Shown here: positions 18,497 through 26,880 of the stretch, piece by piece | Layout: each line of letters opens with the position of its first letter | How positions within the stretch are numbered: position 1 is the stretch's first letter | Assembly: GCA_020629035.1 (NCBI GenBank) | Contig: JAHDEC010000014.1 | Location: 37,945 to 101,944, forward strand | Origin: Saprospiraceae bacterium | Lineage (GTDB): Bacteria > Bacteroidota > Bacteroidia > Chitinophagales > Saprospiraceae | Direction of reading: 5' to 3' | Length of the DNA stretch: 64,000 bases | Position numbers and translations under genes: made by a program | Notes under the pieces: model-generated | What the model was told of the DNA's origin: nothing | Database searches by the model: none | Seen by the model: the letters and a program-made list of their open reading frames with translations, nothing else

Positions 18497-18515
18497 ATAA
18501 CTCTGCTAGAGTTAT
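18497..18515. promoter_or_regulatory. Inverted repeat between yifB-like and ferredoxin-reductase genes
   Basis: ATAACTCT and AGAGTTAT are perfect 8-base arms around a 3-base centre (GCT). The repeat sits 37 bases upstream of the ComM-like start and 34 bases before the -7 box at 18549 of the divergent gene. A dimeric regulator site is the simplest reading; no regulator can be named. Confidence 0.45.
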
Positions 18516-18548
18516 TTATGGCGAGCTGAATTAAGACTTAAATATATT

Positions 18549-18556
18549 TATTTTTG
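18549..18556 (+). promoter_or_regulatory. Candidate promoter (-7 box) for the ferredoxin reductase operon
   Basis: TATTTTTG matches TAnnTTTG exactly. A start near 18563 would give an 80-base leader before the ATG at 18644. No TTG is seen at the usual distance upstream. Confidence 0.42.
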
Positions 18557-18643
18557 TGCACTTCTTGAAAAGGTAAACAATATCTAATCCTTGATGTTTT
18601 TTACTTATTCAGTTTAGCAACCTATTAAATTGCATTGCTTAGT

Positions 18644-19648
18644 ATGATAAAAACAGATATTCTTATTATTGGTGCTGGTCCTTGTGGGCTTTTTACAGTT
18701 TTCGAAGCTGGTCTGCTAAAACTTAAATGCCATTTAATAGATGTATTGCCCCAAGTTGGTGGCCAACTTTCAGAAATATATCCTAAAAAACCCATTTATG
18801 ATATTCCTGGTTTTCCATCCATCTTAGCTGGTGAACTGGTAGATAATTTAATGCAACAAATCGAGCCTTTTAAACCTACATTTACCTTAGGAGAACAAGC
18901 CTGTGAAATAAAAAGACTTGATGATGGTTCCTTCGAAGTAACAAGCAATAAACAGACAATCATTAATGCTAAAGTTATAGCAATAGCTGGTGGACTTGGC
19001 TCATTCGAACCGCGAAAACCGCCTATTCCAAATTTAGCCACCTTTGAAGATCAAGGTGTTGATTATATGGTGAAAGATCCCGAAAAATATCGGAACAAAA
19101 AGATTTTGATAGCAGGTGGAGGCGATTCAGCACTTGACTGGACGATAGAGCTCAGTGATATTGCCGAACATATCACTATGATACATAGAAGAAACTCCTT
19201 TAGGGGAGCTTTAGATTCTGTCGATAAGGTAATGGAGTTGTCAAAAGCTGGTAAAATAGATCTGATAACCGAAGCTCAAGCCATAGGAGTGAAAGGAAAT
19301 GGTAAACTTGATGCCATAGAAATTAAAACCAAAGAAAACAATCATTGGCTAGATGTTGATTACTTTATTCCATTGTTTGGCTTGTCGCCTAAATTAGGCC
19401 CGATTGCTGATTGGGGATTAAGTATAACTCGCAGTGCTATAGATGTAGACACCTTGGATTACAGTACTAATGTAGATGGAATTTATGCGATAGGGGACAT
19501 AAATAATTACGAAGGGAAACTCAAATTAATTCTTTGTGGTTTTCATGAAGCAACCCTTATGGTTCAATCTGCCTTTAAACGTGTGTATCCAGATCAAAAA
19601 TTAAGTTTTAAATACACAACCGTTTCGGGCGTAAATGGTTTTAGCTAA
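18644..19648 (+). CDS. Ferredoxin--NADP reductase, thioredoxin-reductase-like type
   Basis: An FAD/NAD(P)H oxidoreductase of the YumC/type-2 ferredoxin-NADP reductase family, with no redox-active CxxC of true thioredoxin reductase. I see the N-terminal FAD site ILIIGAGPCGLF, PQVGGQLSEIYPKKPIYDIPG, the NADP site ILIAGGGDSALDW, and the C-terminal FAD motif DGIYAIGDIN. I choose the ATG at 18644 (334 residues) over a TTG three codons upstream. The next gene, 0 bases away, is a 2Fe-2S ferredoxin that is the obvious redox partner. Confidence 0.92.
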   Translation: MIKTDILIIGAGPCGLFTVFEAGLLKLKCHLIDVLPQVGGQLSEIYPKKPIYDIPGFPSILAGELVDNLMQQIEPFKPTFTLGEQACEIKRLDDGSFEVTSNKQTIINAKVIAIAGGLGSFEPRKPPIPNLATFEDQGVDYMVKDPEKYRNKKILIAGGGDSALDWTIELSDIAEHITMIHRRNSFRGALDSVDKVMELSKAGKIDLITEAQAIGVKGNGKLDAIEIKTKENNHWLDVDYFIPLFGLSPKLGPIADWGLSITRSAIDVDTLDYSTNVDGIYAIGDINNYEGKLKLILCGFHEATLMVQSAFKRVYPDQKLSFKYTTVSGVNGFS

Positions 19649-19975
19649 ATGGATGAAAATATAAAACTTGTCATTGTCGATCGGGAGGGCACAGCACACG
19701 ATCTTGAAGCACCAACAGAAATGAATTTTAATCTCATGGAAATCATGAGAGCCGCTGAATTACCAGTTGAGGGAACATGTGGAGGTATGGCTTTATGTGC
19801 TTCTTGTCATTGTTATATTAATACTGATCACGAATTAAATGAGCCTTCAGACGACGAAGAGGATATGTTAGATCAAGCCTTTTTTGTTGAGTCAAATAGT
19901 CGCTTATCTTGTCAAATTCCTATTACCAAAAATATTGACGGATTAAAAGTCACCTTAGCACCTGTTTCAGAATAA
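19649..19975 (+). CDS. Adrenodoxin-type 2Fe-2S ferredoxin
   Basis: A 108-residue electron carrier. The cluster motif CGGMALCASC gives the C-x5-C-x2-C spacing of adrenodoxin-type ferredoxins, with the fourth ligand in RLSCQIPI. The acidic stretch NEPSDDEEDMLDQA matches the region used to dock reductases. It follows the ferredoxin reductase directly and is followed 1 base later by the M1 aminopeptidase gene. Likely clients are Fe-S assembly or an oxygenase; none is visible here. Confidence 0.94.
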   Translation: MDENIKLVIVDREGTAHDLEAPTEMNFNLMEIMRAAELPVEGTCGGMALCASCHCYINTDHELNEPSDDEEDMLDQAFFVESNSRLSCQIPITKNIDGLKVTLAPVSE

Positions 19976-19976
19976 T

Positions 19977-22484
19977 ATGAGATATACTTTCCTCCTTTTT
20001 TTATGCTTACTTTATGGTTGTACAAAAACCATAGTTGCCCCAATCGAGTTTGATGAAAATCTATTAGACACACTTGTGGTGACAGCAACTCCCCTTGAAA
20101 GTGATTTGGAAATTAATGAAACCCCTAAGGTCTATCACCCTTCAGCCACTCATTCCGTCGACCTTTTACATACAAAACTTGAAGTTAGTTTTAATTGGGA
20201 CAGACAACAGGTGTTAGGAAAAGCAGAGCTAGATCTTACTCCTTATTTCTATCCCATAAACACCCTGGTTTTGGATGCAAAAAAAATGGATATCCATGCC
20301 ATCAAAATAGATAATAAGCTCATAAAATCATTTAGTTATGATAGTACTTTGCTCAACATTGAACTACCTAAAACTTATACTAAAAAGGAGCAAATCAAAG
20401 TCAACATAGAATACACAGCCAACCCGAACGCTCCGGTATTAGACGGGCCGAACGCTTCTGATGCGGATAAAGGATTGTTTTTTATTAACCATGATGGTAG
20501 CTCTGATAAGCCACAACAAATATGGACACAGGGAGAAACTGAAAACAACTCGCGTTGGTTTCCCACTATCGATCGTCCAAATGAACGATGTAGCCAAGAA
20601 ATATTTGTTCGAGTTGATAGTCGCTTTAAAACTTTATCCAATGGTCGTTTAGTTTCATCCACCAATAACCCTGATGGAACGCGCACAGATTATTGGAAAC
20701 AAGATGCACCTCATGCGCCCTACCTTTTTATGTTGGCAGTGGGAGAATATGCGGTGTTGGAGGATAAATGGCAAGATGTTCCATTATTGTATTATGTGGA
20801 ACCGTTTTACGAAGATTATGCAAAGGAGGTCTATAATCATACACCAGAAATGCTGGCTTTCTTTTCCAATGTTTGGGATTATAAATATCCATGGGATAAA
20901 TATGCTCAAGTGACAGTCAAAGACTTCGTAGCGGGTGCTATGGAAAACACAGGTGCAGTAATTTTTGGTGATTTTGTGCAAAAGGACGGTCGTGAATTAG
21001 CTGATTACCCAAATGATAACATTGTTGCCCACGAATTAGTGCATCACTGGTTTGGTAATTTGGTTACCTGTGAAAGTTGGGCTAATCTAACCATGAATGA
21101 AGGCTTTGCTAATTATGGCGAATACCTATGGCAGGAACACAAATACGGACGAGATGCAGCGGATGATCACAAATTGAGTGAATTTCATTCTTATATCTAT
21201 TCCACCCAGTTTTCGGGAACTCATCCTTTGATTCATTTTTCTTACCATGATAAGGAAGACATGTTCGATGCTCATAGTTATAATAAGGGAGGAATGATCC
21301 TACATATGCTGAGAAACCTAGTGGGAGATGAAGCCTTTTTTACCTCTTTAAGCCATTATTTAAAATCAAATGAGTATCAAAGTGTGGAGGCACATAATTT
21401 ACGTTTAGCCTTTGAAAAAACAACAGGACTTGATCTTAATTGGTTTTTTAACCAATGGTATTTTGGGACTGGACACCCGACAATTCACGTAAATTATGAA
21501 TATTCTACCGACACTACTTTCATAGATGTGGAACAAACACAAAGTTTACCGGATGCCGAAAATCTATTTATAATTCCTTTCAATGCTAAGGTATTTTATG
21601 AGGACGGCTCAGAAGAAACAGGCTTACTAACCATGAGCAAAAGAAAGCAACGTTTTTCCATTCCCACAAGAGGCAAAAAGGTTGATCTCGCTATTTTAGA
21701 TAGTCAGGCTGATATCCTAGCTTCTTTTGTAGAACCCAGAACACAAGAGGAATATTATCAAACCCTAAATAGAAGTGATGAATACTTACATAAGCGGATA
21801 GCTTTAGAAAGTATAACAACATTGGACCAAACGATGCTAAACAAGATGATGAACGAAAACCATCATTTTTTTCGAGTAAAAACATTGGAAAAATTTGGGG
21901 ACCAGCTCACCGTAGAACAGCTAGTTAAAACGGCTAATTCAGATAATAGTTCCCGTGTTACCATTGAGGCACTTAATCAACTTTATGAGCAGGACGCTGG
22001 AAAGTGTCTCGCCATCATTCAGAATTTATTAGATCAGAAGGGTTCATATGATGTATATGCTCACTGCCTTGATTTATGGTATGATTTAGAACCAGAAGCG
22101 ACATTGGCCTATCTAGATCAACAAAGCTATAGCTATGTAAAACCTTTTCGAAATACTTTAGGTTCTATCTATGCTAATAGCGAGGAAGAGAAATATTTAG
22201 CGTTTTTTGAGGCAAATGCGCAACTAGCCATAGATGATAGAGATTTTGGCTTAATCGACAATCATATCTACCTTATTAACTTAGCTAGTGATGATGGACT
22301 AATAAGATCTATAGATTTTTATTTCGATTTGTTCAATGTCGCTAGAACTGAAAACCTAAGCAAATCTTGTCAGAATGTTTGTCTACATCTGATTAATCTA
22401 TTTGAAGAAAGGTTGCTTTTTAAAAATGATTTAGACAAATCCATCGAAAAAATTAACGGCATTAAGGAAAGCTTAATAAAATAG
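19977..22484 (+). CDS. M1-family aminopeptidase lipoprotein
   Basis: An 835-residue zinc aminopeptidase that removes N-terminal residues from peptides. The N-terminus MRYTFLLFLCLLYGCTK is a lipoprotein signal with the lipobox Cys at residue 15. The exopeptidase signature GAMEN is at 320-324, and the zinc site is H352-E-L-V-H356 with the third ligand E375 in TMNEGFANY. The C-terminal third (about 560-835) is helical and ERAP-like, as in long M1 enzymes. It should act at the periplasmic face of a membrane or at the surface. The second M1 protein at 26.9 kb is a different subfamily. Confidence 0.95.
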   Translation: MRYTFLLFLCLLYGCTKTIVAPIEFDENLLDTLVVTATPLESDLEINETPKVYHPSATHSVDLLHTKLEVSFNWDRQQVLGKAELDLTPYFYPINTLVLDAKKMDIHAIKIDNKLIKSFSYDSTLLNIELPKTYTKKEQIKVNIEYTANPNAPVLDGPNASDADKGLFFINHDGSSDKPQQIWTQGETENNSRWFPTIDRPNERCSQEIFVRVDSRFKTLSNGRLVSSTNNPDGTRTDYWKQDAPHAPYLFMLAVGEYAVLEDKWQDVPLLYYVEPFYEDYAKEVYNHTPEMLAFFSNVWDYKYPWDKYAQVTVKDFVAGAMENTGAVIFGDFVQKDGRELADYPNDNIVAHELVHHWFGNLVTCESWANLTMNEGFANYGEYLWQEHKYGRDAADDHKLSEFHSYIYSTQFSGTHPLIHFSYHDKEDMFDAHSYNKGGMILHMLRNLVGDEAFFTSLSHYLKSNEYQSVEAHNLRLAFEKTTGLDLNWFFNQWYFGTGHPTIHVNYEYSTDTTFIDVEQTQSLPDAENLFIIPFNAKVFYEDGSEETGLLTMSKRKQRFSIPTRGKKVDLAILDSQADILASFVEPRTQEEYYQTLNRSDEYLHKRIALESITTLDQTMLNKMMNENHHFFRVKTLEKFGDQLTVEQLVKTANSDNSSRVTIEALNQLYEQDAGKCLAIIQNLLDQKGSYDVYAHCLDLWYDLEPEATLAYLDQQSYSYVKPFRNTLGSIYANSEEEKYLAFFEANAQLAIDDRDFGLIDNHIYLINLASDDGLIRSIDFYFDLFNVARTENLSKSCQNVCLHLINLFEERLLFKNDLDKSIEKINGIKESLIK

Positions 22485-22513
22485 CGGTTGAGTTTTTCAT
22501 TTATATTGTTGAA

Positions 22514-22536
22514 CTTTGGAAATTAATGTTCCAAAG
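22514..22536 (+). repeat. Hairpin between the aminopeptidase and DUF4175 genes
   Basis: CTTTGGAA (22514-22521) and TTCCAAAG (22529-22536) are perfect 8-base arms around a 7-base loop. No U-run follows, so it is not a canonical terminator. It lies 42 bases before the DUF4175 ATG and could be an operator or leader structure. Confidence 0.5.
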
Positions 22537-22577
22537 CCATATTTCATAACGTTTGAGTTTTGTAAAATTAGTTGTGT

Positions 22578-25500
22578 ATGAATAGTTATGATCTTTTGAT
22601 CCAAAGGTTAGATCAATTTATCAGGAAGTTTTATTTGAATAAACTAATACGTGGTACACTGTATACTCTTTCGATTGTACTGGTACTGTTTCTGATTTTC
22701 AATGTTTTAGAGTATAATTTTTACTTTGATAAAGGAGTCAGAAAGCTTTTCTTTTTCTCTTTTCTTGGTATTTCTTTAGCTTCTTTAGTCTTCTTTGTAA
22801 TGGCTCCACTGCTTAGATATTTCAATTTAGGGAGTACTATTTCTCATTCGCAAGCGGCTAATATTATTGGCGACCACTTTTCAAATGTCCAAGATCGCTT
22901 ATTGAATGTACTACAGCTCAAGAACCAAAATGCTGCAAATAATGCTTTAATCGAGGCTAGTATTAATCAGAAAATAGACAAACTCAAAATTGTACCTTTT
23001 AAATCAGCAGTAGACCTTACAGCTAATAAGAAGTACCTAAAATATGCGCTACCTCCTTTTTTAGTCTTACTCTTTATACTATTTGCTGCACCTAGCTTAA
23101 TCACAGAAAGCACCCATAGAATTATAAATAATAACACGGAGTTTGAAAAAGCCGCTCCTTTTCATTTCTTGGTCCAAAATGAGCAATTAAGTGTACTCCA
23201 GGGAGAAGATTTTCCAATAAATATCAAAGTCGATGGAGACGCACTTCCTAATGAAGCTTTTATCGATATAGATGAGTTTCAATACAAACTCCAAAAAGAA
23301 GATTTAGATAGATATTCTTATGTCTTTAAAAACGTACAAAAGGATATAAACTTCAATTTATTTTCTGGACCTTTTAATTCAAAATCATATGAAATTAAAA
23401 TGCTTCCTAAAGCAGCCATTCAAGATTTTGATTTATATCTAGATTACCCAAGTTACACAGGACGTAAAGATGAAGCCTTAAAAAACATCGGAGACGCGTA
23501 TGTACCACAAGGAACTACCTTAAAGTGGGTATATAATACAGAAAACACAGACAGTCTTTGGGTTGTATTTAATAATAACAAGTCATACGGCTTTAAACAA
23601 AGTAGGTCAAAACAGTTTAGTTTTTCTAAACGACTCATGAATTCTAGTTCATACTCTATTAAACTGGACAATCAGCATATGCCTATTGCTGATTCTATGA
23701 ACTATAATATCACGGTAAGTCCTGACAATCATCCCACAATAACCGCACAAAGGTTTCAAGATAGCATTACCAAAGAAGTCTTCTATTTTGTAGGTAACGC
23801 TTCGGATGATTATGGAATCCAATCTTTGTCGTTTAACTACCACATAATCAATGAAAGTGGAAGAACCAAAGAAAAGAAAAGTATACCCATCAAAAAAGAG
23901 CTATCGAAAGAATTAAGTTACAACTACATCCTGGACCAAGAAACATTAAACCTAGCACCAGGTGATAAGCTAAGCTACTATTTCGAAGTGTTTGACAATG
24001 ATCAGATCAATGGAAGTAAATCTAGCAAAACAGAAATATTTGCTTTCGAAAAGAAAACCATTGAAGAGTTTGAAGAAGCAGAACAAGCTAACGAGGAGGA
24101 TATTAAAGACGAACTGAAGGAAGCCTTAGAAGAGTCTAAAAAGCTGCAAGAAGACTTAAAGAAATTAAGAGAAAAACTTCTTCAGAAGAAAGAACCATCT
24201 TGGCAAGAACAAAAAGAATTAGAAAAGCTATTAGAAAAGCAAAAAGAGATTGAAGAAAAAATCAAAAAAGCAAAAGATAAGTTCGAAAAGAACTTAGAAA
24301 ACCAAGAGGAATTCACAGAGAGAAAAGAGGAAATTCTAGAAAAGCAGGAGAAGATTCAAGAAATGTTTGAAGAAGCCGTCGATGATGAAATGCAAAAACT
24401 CATGGAGCAGATCGAGGAGTTAATGCAAGAACTCAACAAAGACGAAATGATGCAACAGGTGGAGGACTTCGAGATGAATGAAGACCAGAAGGAGCAAAAC
24501 ATGGAAAGACTTCTAGAATTGTTTAAACAGCTAGAAGTAGAAAAAGAGATGCAGGATCTTATTGAGAAGATGGAAGAACTTGCAGAAAAACAAGAAGATC
24601 TAGCTAAAGAAACTGAAGAAGAGAAAAAGTCTCAAGAAGAACTCAAAAAAGAACAAGAAGAAATAAATGAAGAGTTCGAAAAACTCAAAGAGGAGATGAA
24701 AGATGTGGAGAAGAAAAATGAAGAACTTGAGTTTCCAAAGCCTATGGACGAAGAGAAGTCTGAAGAAAGCATGGAAGACATCGAAGAAGATTTAGAAAAG
24801 AGTCAAGAAGAATTAGAGAAAAAAGAAAACCAAAAAGCTTCAGAATCGCAAAATAAAGCTGCTCAAAAAATGAAGCAGATGGCAGGGTCTTTGCAGGAAC
24901 AAATGGAACAAGGACAACAGGAGCAGCAAGAGGAAGATATGAAAGCACTTCGTCAGCTTCTAGAAAACCTTGTCACCTTGTCATTTGATCAAGAAGATTT
25001 AGTTGATGACTTTACTAGAAGCGAGGTAAATACGCCTAGATACGTTTCATTGGTTCAACATCAATTTAAGTTAAAAACTGATTTCCAGCTTATCAGTGAT
25101 AGTCTTTATGCATTAAGTAAGCGTGTTGCAGAGATCGAAACATTTGTTACTGAAAAGGTAGTTGAAGTAGAGCGAAACATTGACGAGAGTTTAGATAAAT
25201 TAGAAGATAGAAAGAAGCCCGATGCTCAAGGTCATCAGCGAAGAGCCATGACCAACATAAATGATTTAGCCCTTATGTTATCTGATGCCATGAGCCAGAT
25301 GCAACAACAAATGGCTCAAGGAATGCCTGGTAGTCAAATGTGTAACAAACCTGGTGGTTCTGGAAAACCTAAGCCCGGTGGAAAGAGTGGTAATGTCCCT
25401 ATGGACAAAATAACCGAAGGACAAGAAAAGCTTGGAAAACAGCTAAAGGAAATGGGCCAGAAGCAGAAGGGTGGACAGAAGTCTGGGGGAGATGGCAACA

Positions 25501-25925
25501 GTGCAAAAGACTTTGCACAAGCAGCAGCTAAACAAGCAGCGCTAAGAAAAGCACTTGAAGAAAAAAGAAACCAACTTCAGGAAGAAGGAAAAGGTGGACA
25601 AGGACTTCAAGAAATTATAGACCAAATGAATAAGATCGAACGAGATCTAGTCAATAAACAATTAGATAATGATCTATTGAACCGACAAGAAGATATACAA
25701 ACTCGCTTGCTTGAAGCTGAAAAAGCTGATAGACAAAGAGAGTTTGACAATAAACGAAAAGCCGAAAAAGGTTTAGAGAAGGAGAAAGAACTACCGCAAA
25801 GCATACAGGATTATATTAAGAAGAAGGAAGCAGAAGTAGATATGTATAAAAAGGTTTCTCCGGAACTAAGACCATACTTTAAACAGTTAGTTGATAAGTA
25901 TTATGATGCACTTAAAAAAACTTAG
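22578..25925 (+). CDS. DUF4175-family membrane protein with long charged coiled coil
   Basis: A very large protein (1115 residues from the ATG at 22578; a TTG two codons upstream is unlikely). Hydrophobic helices lie at about 25-45, 55-78 and 155-175. A beta-rich region follows (about 190-490), then an extreme Glu/Lys/Gln-rich coiled coil (about 500-800) and a Gly/Lys/Gln-rich tail with GGSGKPKPGGKSGN. DUF4175 is a Bacteroidota family without assigned function; the topology suggests an envelope protein with a large extramembrane rod. The downstream order of this gene, an RsbW-like ATPase and ybeY is one I recall as conserved in the phylum. Confidence 0.88.
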   Translation: MNSYDLLIQRLDQFIRKFYLNKLIRGTLYTLSIVLVLFLIFNVLEYNFYFDKGVRKLFFFSFLGISLASLVFFVMAPLLRYFNLGSTISHSQAANIIGDHFSNVQDRLLNVLQLKNQNAANNALIEASINQKIDKLKIVPFKSAVDLTANKKYLKYALPPFLVLLFILFAAPSLITESTHRIINNNTEFEKAAPFHFLVQNEQLSVLQGEDFPINIKVDGDALPNEAFIDIDEFQYKLQKEDLDRYSYVFKNVQKDINFNLFSGPFNSKSYEIKMLPKAAIQDFDLYLDYPSYTGRKDEALKNIGDAYVPQGTTLKWVYNTENTDSLWVVFNNNKSYGFKQSRSKQFSFSKRLMNSSSYSIKLDNQHMPIADSMNYNITVSPDNHPTITAQRFQDSITKEVFYFVGNASDDYGIQSLSFNYHIINESGRTKEKKSIPIKKELSKELSYNYILDQETLNLAPGDKLSYYFEVFDNDQINGSKSSKTEIFAFEKKTIEEFEEAEQANEEDIKDELKEALEESKKLQEDLKKLREKLLQKKEPSWQEQKELEKLLEKQKEIEEKIKKAKDKFEKNLENQEEFTERKEEILEKQEKIQEMFEEAVDDEMQKLMEQIEELMQELNKDEMMQQVEDFEMNEDQKEQNMERLLELFKQLEVEKEMQDLIEKMEELAEKQEDLAKETEEEKKSQEELKKEQEEINEEFEKLKEEMKDVEKKNEELEFPKPMDEEKSEESMEDIEEDLEKSQEELEKKENQKASESQNKAAQKMKQMAGSLQEQMEQGQQEQQEEDMKALRQLLENLVTLSFDQEDLVDDFTRSEVNTPRYVSLVQHQFKLKTDFQLISDSLYALSKRVAEIETFVTEKVVEVERNIDESLDKLEDRKKPDAQGHQRRAMTNINDLALMLSDAMSQMQQQMAQGMPGSQMCNKPGGSGKPKPGGKSGNVPMDKITEGQEKLGKQLKEMGQKQKGGQKSGGDGNSAKDFAQAAAKQAALRKALEEKRNQLQEEGKGGQGLQEIIDQMNKIERDLVNKQLDNDLLNRQEDIQTRLLEAEKADRQREFDNKRKAEKGLEKEKELPQSIQDYIKKKEAEVDMYKKVSPELRPYFKQLVDKYYDALKKT

Positions 25926-25929
25926 TTTG

Positions 25930-26334
25930 ATGGATGAACTGAAATTTACACTTTCTTCCTGCCCGTCACAAATCAAAAAACTTGAAAACTTTATTTCAAG
26001 AGTAACTTGTAATTGCCAGTTCAAAAAGGCAAAGCATCCTGAAATTTTAATAAGTTTAACTGAGGCCGTAAATAATGCTATTATCCACGGAAACAACAAA
26101 GACAAGTCTAAACTAGTCAATATAAGACTTAAGGAAACTAAGAAAGAACTTACTTTTTTTATTAGTGATGAAGGCAAGGGCTTTAACCCAAAAGAAATTA
26201 AAGATCCTACTGCACCTGAGTTTATTGGAGAATGCGGTGGAAGAGGTGTTTACATCATGAAAGAGTTGTCAGATACACTTAAGTATCACGATAATGGAAG
26301 AACTGTAGAGTTAGCCTTTAAACTTCCTAAATAA
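25930..26334 (+). CDS. RsbW-like anti-sigma/serine kinase ATP-binding protein
   Basis: A small GHKL ATPase of the anti-sigma-factor kinase type. The N box is LTEAVNNAIIHGN, the G1 box is ISDEGKGFNP, and the G2 region is GGRGVYIMKELSD. From the ATG at 25930 it has 134 residues, a normal length. Upstream starts at 25891 or 25903 would overlap the DUF4175 gene and add a non-conserved basic stretch. In Gram-positives such proteins bind sigma factors and phosphorylate an STAS antagonist; no STAS gene is visible. The PP2C phosphatase at 32.5 kb is a possible functional partner. Confidence 0.88.
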   Translation: MDELKFTLSSCPSQIKKLENFISRVTCNCQFKKAKHPEILISLTEAVNNAIIHGNNKDKSKLVNIRLKETKKELTFFISDEGKGFNPKEIKDPTAPEFIGECGGRGVYIMKELSDTLKYHDNGRTVELAFKLPK

Positions 26335-26337
26335 TCT

Positions 26338-26742
26338 ATGATTCGTTTTTACTACGAAGACACTAAATTCAAATTAAAACAAATCAAAAAACACAGGACT
26401 TGGTTGGATAGTCTATTCGACCAAACCCCTTACCAAGAAATTAGTTACATTTTTTGCTCCGATGAATACCTTCTAAAAATCAATCAGGAGTATCTAAATC
26501 ATGATAACTATACTGATATCATCACGTTCCCATTAGAATTAGATCCTATTGAATCAAACATATTCATAAGTATTGATCGAGTAAAAGACAATGCAAAAGA
26601 AAGGAACATTCCTTTTTTAGATGAACTCAGAAGAGTCATGGCTCATGGTGTATTGCACCTAATGGGTTTGCAAGACAAAACAGAGAAAGAGAAAACAGCT
26701 ATGAGGAAGGCCGAAGATAAAGCAATAGCTAATTTCCATTAA
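26338..26742 (+). CDS. ybeY: Endoribonuclease YbeY
   Basis: Metal-dependent RNase involved in 16S rRNA 3'-end maturation and ribosome quality control. The 134 residues carry the family core YLNHDNYTDIITFPLE and the metal site H103-G-V-L-H107 in MAHGVLHLMGLQDKT. The canonical third ligand (His in GYDH) is replaced here by the sequence GLQDKTEKE, a variant I recall in other Bacteroidota. It follows the RsbW-like gene by 3 bases. Its stop codon overlaps the first parS palindrome. Confidence 0.95.
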   Translation: MIRFYYEDTKFKLKQIKKHRTWLDSLFDQTPYQEISYIFCSDEYLLKINQEYLNHDNYTDIITFPLELDPIESNIFISIDRVKDNAKERNIPFLDELRRVMAHGVLHLMGLQDKTEKEKTAMRKAEDKAIANFH

Positions 26743-26760
26743 TGTTCCACGTGGAACATT
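26741..26760. promoter_or_regulatory. parS-type ParB-binding site, copy 1
   Basis: The core TGTTCCACGTGGAACA (26743-26758) is a perfect palindrome, extending to 20 bases with AAT/ATT flanks. It is the symmetrical form of the chromosomal parS consensus (TGTTnCACGTGAAACA in Bacillus; the exact sequence is known from Pseudomonas). It overlaps the ybeY TAA. A second copy begins 38 bases downstream. ParB genes are outside the window. Confidence 0.87.
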
Positions 26761-26779
26761 TTTCCTGCTTATTTGCAAT

Positions 26780-26797
26780 ATGTTCCACGTGGAACAT
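26780..26797. promoter_or_regulatory. parS-type ParB-binding site, copy 2
   Basis: Second perfect copy of TGTTCCACGTGGAACA (26781-26796), with one more paired base on each side. Two identical 16-base palindromes 38 bases apart in a 138-base gap cannot be chance. Paired chromosomal parS sites normally lie near the replication origin. Confidence 0.87.
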
Positions 26798-26855
26798 TTC
26801 TAGTTAATTAAGTTTTACAATAAATCGATATCCTTTTTCTTCTCATTAGCTATTT

Positions 26856-26863
26856 TATATTTG
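26856..26863 (+). promoter_or_regulatory. Candidate promoter (-7 box) for the secreted M1 peptidase
   Basis: TATATTTG is an exact TAnnTTTG match 17 bases before the ATG at 26881, implying a leader of about 11 bases. The parS pair lies 60-110 bases upstream, so ParB spreading might affect this promoter (inference). Confidence 0.5.
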
Positions 26864-26880
26864 CACTTATAATTTAAATT

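Noticed and set aside
18644..19648. Thioredoxin reductase
   Set aside because: The fold is similar, but the redox-active CxxC is absent and a ferredoxin gene follows directly.
24058..25925. Tandem repeat array in the DUF4175 gene
   Set aside because: The Glu/Lys codons give a repetitive look, but there is no exact repeat unit; it is an ordinary coiled coil.
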